Source of the DNA: JBOFEH01 sp051650265
GTDB lineage: Bacteria; Bacillota; Clostridia; Lachnospirales; Cellulosilyticaceae
Length of the DNA stretch: 16,000 nucleotides
NCBI GenBank assembly: GCA_051650265.1
Contig: JBOFIR010000233.1
Span: 1 to 16,000 of the forward strand
Direction: 5' to 3'
Below, in pieces: positions 1-6,411 of the stretch. How positions within the stretch are numbered: position 1 is the stretch's first letter; the number at the start of each line of letters is the position of its first letter. The notes under the pieces were generated by a model. The model had not been told where the DNA came from. It did not search any database and saw only the letters and a list, made by a program, of their open reading frames with translations. Made by a program: the position numbers and the translations under genes.

Positions 1-1089
1 TTATTAGCCGCATTATTTTTGAAAAAGAATAATTTCTTGCTCATTGATGAACCGACTAACCATCTAGATGTAGAAGGAAGGCAGACTGTAGCAGACTACT
101 TAAAGAGCAAATCAGGCTTCATACTGGTTTCTCATGATAGGATATTCCTCGATCAGATTATCGATCATGTACTATGTATCAATCGTCAGTCCATAGAGGT
201 GCAAAGAGGAAATTATAGTAGCTGGCAGGAGAACAAAGCAAGGCAAGATCAGTTTGAGCGTGGGGAGAATATGAAGCTGCAAAAAGAGATTGGACGGCTA
301 CAGTTAGCAAGTATGCGTACACAGGGATGGAGTCAGGAAATCGAACAATCTAAGTTCGGGGCAGGTCCGGTAGATCGGGGGTTCCTAGGACACAAGTCAG
401 CCAAAATGATGAAGCGTGCCAAGGTGATCGAGCAAAGACAGAATCGGATGATTGAAGAGAAGAGAGAGCTTCTAAAGAATATTGAGGAAATTGATACACT
501 CAAGATGCATCCGGAAGACTATGTAAAGTCGATGCTGGTTGAAGTAGTGGATGTAGGCATCCGATATGATGGGGAGCAGATTGGGGAAGCTGTTCGGTTT
601 CAGGTCAATCGTGGTGAACGCATTGCGTTAAGAGGAAAAAATGGATGTGGTAAGTCGAGCATCATTAAATTAATTATGGGGGAAGATCTTGATTATACTG
701 GAAAGTGTCTGATAGGAAGTGGGCTTAAGATCTCTTATGTACCACAAGACACCAGTTTTCTAAGAGGGGATATGAGAAGCTTTATCCAAGAGGCGGGTAT
801 TGATGAGAGTTTATTTAAGGCAACTTTAAGAAAGCTAGATTTTACAAGAAGTGCTTTTGATAAAGACCTGTCAGAACTCAGTGGGGGCCAAAAGAAGAAG
901 ATACTGATTGCAAGAAGCCTTTGTGAAAAAGCGCACCTCTATATCTGGGATGAGCCCCTTAACTTTATGGATATCTTATCGAGAGGACAGATTGAAGAGC
1001 TGATTTTGAAGTATCAGCCGACTATGATTTTTGTAGAACATGATCGGCTATTTAATGAAAAGATTGCTACAGATACACTCTATTTATAA
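1..1089 (+). CDS. ABC-F ribosome-protection ATPase (Lsa/Vga/CplR-like), 5' end outside window
   Basis: The reading frame is already open at base 1, so the gene starts upstream; the 362 codons here cover the end of the first ATPase domain through the C-terminus. Visible in order: the first Walker B with the ABC-F hallmark DEPTNHLD (about bases 43-69), a charged inter-domain linker containing DRGFLGHKSAKMMKR (about 376-417), the second Walker A GKNGCGKSS (634-660), the signature LSGGQ (877-891) and a second Walker B, YIWDEPLNFMD (940-972). There are no membrane segments, as expected for ABC-F proteins, which act on ribosomes and not as transporters. The linker and the DEPLNFMD variant resemble the antibiotic-resistance subgroup that displaces lincosamides, pleuromutilins or streptogramin A from the 50S subunit. 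The exact resistance spectrum cannot be read from this. A housekeeping ABC-F factor is the less likely alternative. No terminator is obvious before the next promoter. Confidence 0.88.
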   Translation, partial: LLAALFLKKNNFLLIDEPTNHLDVEGRQTVADYLKSKSGFILVSHDRIFLDQIIDHVLCINRQSIEVQRGNYSSWQENKARQDQFERGENMKLQKEIGRLQLASMRTQGWSQEIEQSKFGAGPVDRGFLGHKSAKMMKRAKVIEQRQNRMIEEKRELLKNIEEIDTLKMHPEDYVKSMLVEVVDVGIRYDGEQIGEAVRFQVNRGERIALRGKNGCGKSSIIKLIMGEDLDYTGKCLIGSGLKISYVPQDTSFLRGDMRSFIQEAGIDESLFKATLRKLDFTRSAFDKDLSELSGGQKKKILIARSLCEKAHLYIWDEPLNFMDILSRGQIEELILKYQPTMIFVEHDRLFNEKIATDTLYL

Positions 1090-1137
1090 AGATTAAAATT
1101 GTTGTAAAAAACGCCAAAAAAGTACAAAAAATAATGA

Positions 1138-1166
1138 TTGTAAACAGACACTGCAGGGCATATGCT
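1138..1166 (+). promoter_or_regulatory. Putative vegetative promoter of the uracil permease gene
   Basis: TTGTAA (1138-1143) and TATGCT (1161-1166) are separated by exactly 17 bases, placing the start of transcription near 1173 and giving a leader of about 47 bases. The leader contains a small GGGG/CCCC stem-loop (1183-1194), then AAGGAG (1206-1211) eight bases before the ATG. I see no PyrR-type or riboswitch structure. Confidence 0.5.
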
Positions 1167-1219
1167 AGACTTGAAGAACTAGGGGGAAATCCCCACTACA
1201 CCAATAAGGAGAGAGTAAT

Positions 1220-2515
1220 ATGAGGGCAGAGGTCGCTATTTTAAGTCATGTGGTACAGGTGGATGAAAAATTACCACTGAGCAAGGCAATCCCATTAAGT
1301 TTACAGCATTTGTTTGCGATGTTTGGGGCATCTGTATTGGTGCCAATCTTGTTTAAGATTGACCCCACAACAGTGCTTTTCTTCAATGGGATTGGAACAC
1401 TCTTCTATGCGTTTTTGACCAAAGGAAAGATTCCTGCATATTTAGGATCAAGTTTTGCCTTTTTGACACCTGTATTTTTGCTGATGGGGCAAGGGTATGG
1501 CTTTGCAGAGATTCAAAGTGGCTTTGTTGTATCAGGGCTAGTGTTTTCAAGTATTGCACTGATTGTAAGCTATACAGGTATTGCATGGATCAATAAACTA
1601 TTTCCGCCAGCTGCCATGGGGGCGATCGTAACCATTATTGGTCTAGAATTAGCACCTACAGCAGCTGACATGGGAGGGTTTGCAGTAGGACTGAATGTGA
1701 AGGAGACCAATATGCAGTGGGTCATGGTCTCTATGATTACACTGGCAACAGTGGTGCTCAGTAGTATCTTATTAAGAGGCTTCCTCAAAATTATTCCTAT
1801 ATTGATTGGGGTAGTTGTGGGGTATATGACTGCGCTGATGGTAGGCATTGTTGATTTTCAGCCAGTAGCACAGGCAGGATTTTTTACAGTACCCAAGGTT
1901 CAGATTGCACAGTTTAGTTTGCAACCTATCATGGTGATTTTGCCAGCAACATTTGTAGTGGTAGCAGAGCATATTGGACACTTGAAAGTGACAAGTAGTA
2001 TTGTGGGTAAGGATCTTGCAAGAGATCCAGGACTACACCGTTCTTTGTTAGGGGATGGCGTATCCACTATGCTCTCAGGATTTTTGGGGTCAGTTCCTAC
2101 TACTACATATGGGGAGAATATCGGTGTAATGGCACTTACAAAAGTGTATAGTACGTATGTGATTTGCGGTGCAGGAATTTTATCTATTATCCTAGGATTC
2201 TCAGGCAAACTTTCAGCACTGATTAGTAGCATACCCACACCAGTGATTGGTGGGATTAGTTTGTTACTATTTGGAACGATTGCTGTATCAGGGCTTAGGA
2301 CATTTATTGAGGATCAGGTGGATTTTTCTAAGTCTCGCAATCTCATCTTAGCGGCGATTCCATTTATGGTAGGGTTAAGTGGGATCAAACTTGTGATAGG
2401 AAGTATTGAATTTAAGGGAATGGGCTTAGCTACAATGGTAGCAATGGCACTGAGTATACTATTCATGATCTTTGATGCATTGAAGTTAATGAATGAACCA
2501 AATGATGATAAGTAA
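1220..2515 (+). CDS. uraA: Uracil permease, NCS2 family (UraA-type)
   Basis: This is an inner-membrane uracil:cation symporter that imports uracil for the pyrimidine salvage pathway. The 431-residue length is normal for the family. The N-terminus carries the typical stretch LPLSKAIPLSLQHLFAMFG; further on are AYLGSSFAFLTPVF, the helix-10 region VVVAEHIGHL with its conserved Glu and His, and GSVPTTTYGENIG, all NCS2 uracil-transporter signatures. Nearly the whole chain is hydrophobic helices, consistent with the 14-helix UraA fold. The ATG is chosen because AAGGAG lies eight bases upstream. The gene appears to be a single-gene unit between its own promoter and a strong terminator; no upp or other pyr gene is adjacent. 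A xanthine or uric acid permease is less likely given these motifs. Confidence 0.93.
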   Translation: MRAEVAILSHVVQVDEKLPLSKAIPLSLQHLFAMFGASVLVPILFKIDPTTVLFFNGIGTLFYAFLTKGKIPAYLGSSFAFLTPVFLLMGQGYGFAEIQSGFVVSGLVFSSIALIVSYTGIAWINKLFPPAAMGAIVTIIGLELAPTAADMGGFAVGLNVKETNMQWVMVSMITLATVVLSSILLRGFLKIIPILIGVVVGYMTALMVGIVDFQPVAQAGFFTVPKVQIAQFSLQPIMVILPATFVVVAEHIGHLKVTSSIVGKDLARDPGLHRSLLGDGVSTMLSGFLGSVPTTTYGENIGVMALTKVYSTYVICGAGILSIILGFSGKLSALISSIPTPVIGGISLLLFGTIAVSGLRTFIEDQVDFSKSRNLILAAIPFMVGLSGIKLVIGSIEFKGMGLATMVAMALSILFMIFDALKLMNEPNDDK

Positions 2516-2526
2516 ATAAAAGTATT

Positions 2527-2567
2527 AAAAAACAAGTAGTGAGTGGCACCTTACTACTTGTTTTTTT
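2527..2567. terminator. Two-way intrinsic terminator shared by uraA and dinB
   Basis: The arms AACAAGTAGT (2531-2540) and ACTACTTGTT (2553-2562) pair, extended by the outer A-run against the T-run and by three inner pairs, leaving a loop of about six bases. T-runs lie on both sides, so the hairpin works for uraA on the plus strand and for dinB on the minus strand. The dinB stop codon and last codons lie inside the stem. Confidence 0.9.
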
Positions 2568-3798
2568 GAGGAGAGGGAAGAGAGATCGATTCATCGGAGA
2601 GCTTGGTAGGGAGTTTCTCAGGAGTGAGTAGGCTGGCGCGTCGAATCATATGGGCACCATATTTGCCGCGGATTTGATCCACTGCAGTCTCCATACGCTC
2701 ATGCTTGAGTGTTTGCTCATAGTCACTGAAGAGAGAGTATTGGGTGGGGGCATGAGAAAAACTGAGCTCTATGGCACGAATCCCAAGTGCACGGACGGGT
2801 GTATGCCAGTGATAATGACGCTTAAAGAGTGTGAGGGCAAGGTCTGCGAGTTCTCTAGAGCAGCGTGTTGGATGAGAGAGTGCAGTTTGAAACTCGCGTC
2901 CATGGAGCGTAGTATCTTTGATCCATATTTGTATCTTGCTGGTGAGTAGCGTATTTTCGCGGAGCCGATGAGATACTTTTTCTGCGAGTAGTAAAAAGAC
3001 TTTGAATACCTCATCCATATCGGTCAGGTCGTGGCTACAGGTAGTGCTGTTGCCAATACTTTGGACGGGTGGTTGGTAGTCTTGGTGCATCACCAAAGCA
3101 TGGTCTTGGCCATTGGCGTAGGTATGAAGCATCTGCCCATTTTTGCCAAGCAGACACTGAAGAAATTCAGGATCACTCTGTGCGAGTGCCCCAATCGTAT
3201 GGATACCATAAAGTGAGAGCTTCTTGGCAGTAGCATGGCCGACACCTAGGAGGTCACTAGCCGGAAGTGGCCAGATTTTTTGACGAAAAGTATTTTGGCA
3301 AATACAGGTGATGCCATCAGGCTTCTTGAGATCACTGCCTAGTTTGGCAAAAATCTTATTGAAGCTGACGCCAACGGAGATGGTCAGGCCAAGTTCCTCT
3401 TTAACAGCCTCTTTGATCTGGTAGGCAATAGAGGCGCCACTTCCAAAGAGATGCGTGCTTCCAGTGACATCTAACCAACATTCATCGATACCAAAAGGCT
3501 CCACTAGATCTGTAAAACGTTTGTAGATCTCATGGACTTTCTTGGAATAACGAAGATATTCCCCTGCATGAGAAGGAACCACAATAAGATCAGGACATTT
3601 TTGCTTAGCCTCCCAGATGACTTCAGCTGTTTTGACACCAAATTTTTTGGCCTCCTCACTCTTTGCCAATATGATGCCATGTCGATCTTCGATGCTTCCG
3701 CCCACGGCCATAGGAAAACCTTTGAGCGTGGGATTTAAGAGGCACTCGACAGAAGCAAAGAAATTATTTAAATCACAATGTAATATTATTCTATCCAT
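2554..3798 (-). CDS. dinB: DNA polymerase IV (Y-family, error-prone, translesion)
   Basis: A 414-residue Y-family polymerase that copies damaged templates. Seen in order: LHCDLNNFFASVE with the first metal-binding Asp at residue 9; GIDECWLDVTG with the catalytic Asp105-Glu106 pair; VGVSFNKIFAKLGSDLKKPDG; a helix-hairpin-helix region around LLGVGHATAKKL; and the little-finger domain. QYSLF at about residues 353-357 fits the QxxLF motif that docks onto the beta sliding clamp. An upstream in-frame GTG at 3807 is possible, but its ribosome-binding purines (AAGGG) would abut it. The ATG at 3798 sits eight bases after AAGGG and is preferred. The gene has its own LexA-controlled promoter and ends inside a terminator shared with uraA. 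Its last residues (after about 390) form a short polar tail. Confidence 0.95.
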   Translation of the reverse strand: MDRIILHCDLNNFFASVECLLNPTLKGFPMAVGGSIEDRHGIILAKSEEAKKFGVKTAEVIWEAKQKCPDLIVVPSHAGEYLRYSKKVHEIYKRFTDLVEPFGIDECWLDVTGSTHLFGSGASIAYQIKEAVKEELGLTISVGVSFNKIFAKLGSDLKKPDGITCICQNTFRQKIWPLPASDLLGVGHATAKKLSLYGIHTIGALAQSDPEFLQCLLGKNGQMLHTYANGQDHALVMHQDYQPPVQSIGNSTTCSHDLTDMDEVFKVFLLLAEKVSHRLRENTLLTSKIQIWIKDTTLHGREFQTALSHPTRCSRELADLALTLFKRHYHWHTPVRALGIRAIELSFSHAPTQYSLFSDYEQTLKHERMETAVDQIRGKYGAHMIRRASLLTPEKLPTKLSDESISLPSPQKNK

Positions 3799-3831
3799 TA
3801 TTATCACCCTTACTTACAAAATCTTAATAAT

Positions 3832-3860
3832 AGTATACGAACATACGTTCTGATTTACAA
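3832..3860 (-). promoter_or_regulatory. SOS-regulated dinB promoter with LexA box in the spacer
   Basis: On the minus strand, TTGTAA (3855-3860) and TATACT (3832-3837) are 17 bases apart. The spacer contains a Firmicute LexA box, CGAAC-ATAC-GTTCT on the plus strand (3838-3851), whose core GAAC-N4-GTTC is a perfect inverted repeat. LexA bound here would cover both promoter elements, so dinB should be induced by DNA damage. The transcript would start near 3825, about 27 bases before the ATG. Confidence 0.85.
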
Positions 3861-3881
3861 CCTTTTAGGAGAAATTTATCA

Positions 3882-3911
3882 GTATAAATGGAGAGCATAT
3901 AGAACATCTTA
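3882..3911 (+). promoter_or_regulatory. Putative forespore sigma-G promoter
   Basis: GTATA (3882-3886) and CATCTTA (3905-3911) are separated by exactly 18 bases. This matches, at every specified position, the Bacillus subtilis sigma-G consensus GHATR-N18-CATNHTA. It lies 35 bases before the ATG of a 44-residue basic protein. I see no good sigma-A promoter for that gene. Confidence 0.55.
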
Positions 3912-3946
3912 ATAGTGAAAACTTTAATCTGAATGAGGTGACCTAC

Positions 3947-4081
3947 ATGGCAACTAAATATGATATTCCACAACAAGGATCACAAAAAAGCAGAAAACAT
4001 AAAGGAATTGAAGCGGACTTAGGAACTAAGGATACTGCTTTCAAAAAACATTGGAATCAACATCATAGTAATAATAAGTAG
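3947..4081 (+). CDS. Small basic hydrophilic protein, 44 residues, possibly a minor spore protein
   Basis: The ORF starts at an ATG preceded by a strong GAGGTGA (3935-3941) and ends at TAG, just before a long terminator hairpin. The protein begins MATKYDIPQQGSQKSRKHKG and ends in HHSNNK. It is rich in Lys, His, Gln and Asn, has no Cys and no hydrophobic segment, and contains only one Trp. I do not recognise a named family. In size, composition and the His/Asn/Lys-rich tail it resembles minor small acid-soluble spore proteins, such as the SspN/O/P group, but no clear sequence match is visible to me. The sigma-G-like promoter upstream supports expression in the developing forespore. Gene reality is well supported by the ribosome binding site, promoter and terminator; function is inference. 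Confidence 0.72.
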   Translation: MATKYDIPQQGSQKSRKHKGIEADLGTKDTAFKKHWNQHHSNNK

Positions 4082-4093
4082 TCAATACAGCAT

Positions 4094-4135
4094 AACAGGA
4101 CCCCTAAGGTATTTTTATACCTTAGGGGTCCTGTT
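4094..4135 (+). terminator. Long perfect hairpin, probable terminator of the 44-residue gene
   Basis: A 19-base-pair perfect stem (4094-4112 with 4117-4135) closes a TTTT loop, 12 bases after the stop codon. The downstream T-tract is interrupted (GCATTTT), so release may be less efficient than for other terminators here. The stem is unusually long and GC-rich in its middle (AGGACCCCTAAGG). Confidence 0.7.
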
Positions 4136-4283
4136 GCATTTTGAAGGGCGTGTTTCCTTCATCAAAAAAGAAAAATGCTTTGGAGTATTGCGCTAGAGGA
4201 CAGTCTAGCATCAATAAAATAAGTTGAAAATTTCAGAAAATAATATTACCCTATATGAAGAAGCTATTCATGAAAGTAGGGAT

Positions 4284-4985
4284 ATGATGAAAGTTGTAGT
4301 CATTCATTCAAATAAGCGAAAGGGTAACACCTATGAGTTGACGAGACGTGTACTTCAAAATCTAGAGGGTTTTACAGATTTAGAAACAAGAATCTTTTAT
4401 CTATCAACAGATTTCCCATACTTTTGCACAGGATGTCATAGTTGTTTTATGAATGGGGAGCATACTTGTGGACATTTTGAGGCATTGAAGCCGTTGATAG
4501 AAGCAATTGAGTGGGCAGATGGGGTAATATTAACATCGCCTGTCTATGTGATGGGACCATCGGGTAATATGAAAGCATTTATGGATCACCTAGGGTATAT
4601 GTGGATTGTGCACAGGCCAAAACCTATTCATTTCAAAAAAGTTGGGTTGGCCATTTCCACAGCAGGGGGTGCAGGCATGGGGCCGACCAATAAACTTATG
4701 TGTAAGTTCTTTCAATTTATGGGATTTAAACGTGTGTATCGTCTAGGGGTAAGAGGTGAGGCAGTCACACAAGGGATAGCGGATAGGAAGATTGCGCGTG
4801 TAAGTAGGAAGTTTTATAAGACTTTTCAAAAGAGAGAGCAGCTAGGCCAGACACTTTTTCAAAGATTGTTTGGATGGGCGATGAAAAGTAGCATTAGAAG
4901 ATATGATGAGGCGAGTTTATTGAAGCGCGACAAAGCCTATTGGAAGGAGCAAGGCTGGTTAGATGGTAAGGCGATGTGGAAATAG
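4284..4985 (+). CDS. Flavodoxin-family NAD(P)H-dependent oxidoreductase with Cys-rich motif
   Basis: A 233-residue flavoprotein of the iron-sulfur-flavoprotein/NADPH-dependent FMN reductase type. The N-terminus MMKVVVIHSNKRKGNTYELT is the first beta strand and phosphate-binding loop for FMN. FCTGCHSCFMNGEHTCGHF follows around residue 50, with CxxCxxC and a fourth Cys, as in members binding a 4Fe-4S cluster or using a redox thiol. TSPVYVMGPSGNMKAFMDHLGY is the second flavin-contact loop. The C-terminal 60 residues are basic and end in a Trp-rich tail (YWKEQGWLDGKAMWK). A TTG at 4224 would extend the frame but has no ribosome binding site; AGTAGGG precedes the chosen ATG. The substrate is unknown. 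The gene is 65 bases upstream of the GH18 gene on the same strand, so co-transcription is possible. Confidence 0.82.
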   Translation: MMKVVVIHSNKRKGNTYELTRRVLQNLEGFTDLETRIFYLSTDFPYFCTGCHSCFMNGEHTCGHFEALKPLIEAIEWADGVILTSPVYVMGPSGNMKAFMDHLGYMWIVHRPKPIHFKKVGLAISTAGGAGMGPTNKLMCKFFQFMGFKRVYRLGVRGEAVTQGIADRKIARVSRKFYKTFQKREQLGQTLFQRLFGWAMKSSIRRYDEASLLKRDKAYWKEQGWLDGKAMWK

Positions 4986-5050
4986 AGACAAAGAGCAGGG
5001 CGTGGGCGATTATGGTACGGAAAAAATAAGGAGAAGGTAGGAGATAGAAA

Positions 5051-6397
5051 ATGATGAAGAGAGTAAGGCGAATTCTTGGGGGGATAGCCATGGGGATGAT
5101 ACTTATGAGTTCACAGATCGGAATAGCTGAAGAAGCGCATATAGCAACTAGGGAAGATCTGGCAGTTTCTTTGGTTAATCAACTAGGTTATGGTGGAATC
5201 GCTAAAAAAGAAGGTATCATGGTGAATCAGTACAGTGATGTCAATAGGTATCAAGGGGAAATCAACCTGATATCACGGTTGGGGCTTATGAATGGTATAG
5301 GGCCACAGCAGTTTGATCCAAATGGCAAAGTGACTGCACAGACTCAAAGTACGGTTAAGCAGCGGTTAGAAAGTCAACTGACAAAAGATTTGGGTTGGAA
5401 GCATGCTTTCTATGCGATTGCATCTAATAGTCAGATGCCTTTGATGCAAGGCTTAGATGCTGTGAGCTTTGGATGGTCAGAGCTGAGCTATGATACCAAT
5501 ACTAAGAGCTATCAGTTAGATCTTGCAGGGGGTGGCGATTTTAAGGTGCCACTTGGTTTTGAAGTGCCTATTGATTATGCCAAGCAAAATGGACTAGAGA
5601 CTTATTTGATGGTATTTTTTAGTGACCAAAATGGTATAGCGAAGCAGTTTCTACAAGATAAGAATCAGGTCAACAAAGTCATCAGTCAGATTGTAGCTGC
5701 CTGTAATGGGATTACAAAAGATGATCAGACAAGAGCTTTTGATGGAGTGACGCTAGATTTTGAAAACTTCAAAGATGAAGCACTCAAAATACCTTATGCA
5801 GAGTTTTTTATTCAGCTGGAGAGAGCACTGGATCGATGTGGCAAGAAACTTAATATAGCAGTCCAACCAGGAAGGTACTTTAAAGGGTATGATTATGCTA
5901 CGATTGGCAAATATGCAGATCGTGTCATTGTGATGGCCCATGATTATGAATCCAAGAAATTATCACCCATAGACATGGCAACTGGTAATACATATACCCC
6001 TCAAACACCTATTGCCAGTATTTTTGATGATCTTGAGCAGATTCTTGCACCAATGACAGGGACTAAATATAGAGATAAGGTGGTACTTCAAATTTCTTTT
6101 GCGACGGCACAGTGGCAAACAGAAGGTGGGAAGGTACTTAATCAAACACCGTATACACCAGGATATGATAAGGTGTTGCAGCGTCTTCAGATGCCCGGAG
6201 TGACAGTCATATATGACACGGTGAGTCAAAATCCTTATGCTACATATACAGAGAATGGTGTTCAAAATACAATCTGGTATGAAAATAAGCAAAGTGTGAG
6301 TGCGAAGCAAAATCTTGTTAGGCTCCTTAATCTAGGAGGGGTATCCTACTGGAGACTTGGTACGGTGCCAGAAGATGTGGTAGATCATCTAAAATAG
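5051..6397 (+). CDS. Secreted glycoside hydrolase family 18 protein with S-layer-homology module
   Basis: A 448-residue exported protein. A signal peptide occupies about residues 1-26 (basic start, hydrophobic core GGIAMGMILMSS). Residues about 32-98 look like one S-layer-homology unit in permuted order: TREDLAVSLVNQLG first, then YSDVNRY...ISRLGLMNGIGPQQFDPNGKVT. From about residue 115 the GH18 barrel follows: DGVTLDFE (231-238) is the active-site strand, with the acid Glu at 238; VMAHDYE is the beta-6 motif; SYWRLG near the end is the beta-8 strand. It is most like spore-cortex or peptidoglycan-acting GH18 enzymes such as SleL/YaaH and YdhD. The second Asp of DxxDxDxE is Thr234. A single S-layer unit is fewer than the usual three needed for wall anchoring. 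AGGAG precedes the ATG. Confidence 0.85.
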   Translation: MMKRVRRILGGIAMGMILMSSQIGIAEEAHIATREDLAVSLVNQLGYGGIAKKEGIMVNQYSDVNRYQGEINLISRLGLMNGIGPQQFDPNGKVTAQTQSTVKQRLESQLTKDLGWKHAFYAIASNSQMPLMQGLDAVSFGWSELSYDTNTKSYQLDLAGGGDFKVPLGFEVPIDYAKQNGLETYLMVFFSDQNGIAKQFLQDKNQVNKVISQIVAACNGITKDDQTRAFDGVTLDFENFKDEALKIPYAEFFIQLERALDRCGKKLNIAVQPGRYFKGYDYATIGKYADRVIVMAHDYESKKLSPIDMATGNTYTPQTPIASIFDDLEQILAPMTGTKYRDKVVLQISFATAQWQTEGGKVLNQTPYTPGYDKVLQRLQMPGVTVIYDTVSQNPYATYTENGVQNTIWYENKQSVSAKQNLVRLLNLGGVSYWRLGTVPEDVVDHLK

Positions 6398-6411
6398 TGA
6401 GGAGAAGAACT

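Noticed and set aside
1183..1194. GGGG-AAAT-CCCC stem-loop in the uraA leader as a riboswitch or attenuator
   Set aside because: Only four base pairs, it does not cover the ribosome binding site, and there is no T-run or alternative structure.
2650..2949. 99-codon plus-strand open frame inside dinB
   Set aside because: Lies entirely opposite a clear dinB coding region, no ribosome binding site, and no recognisable protein.
4187..4211. GCTAGA/TCTAGC inverted repeat as an operator for the flavodoxin-type gene
   Set aside because: Short, no recognisable promoter next to it, and far from the start codon.
4224..4283. TTG start giving a 20-residue longer flavodoxin-type protein
   Set aside because: No ribosome binding site before it, and the extra residues precede the normal first beta strand of the fold.
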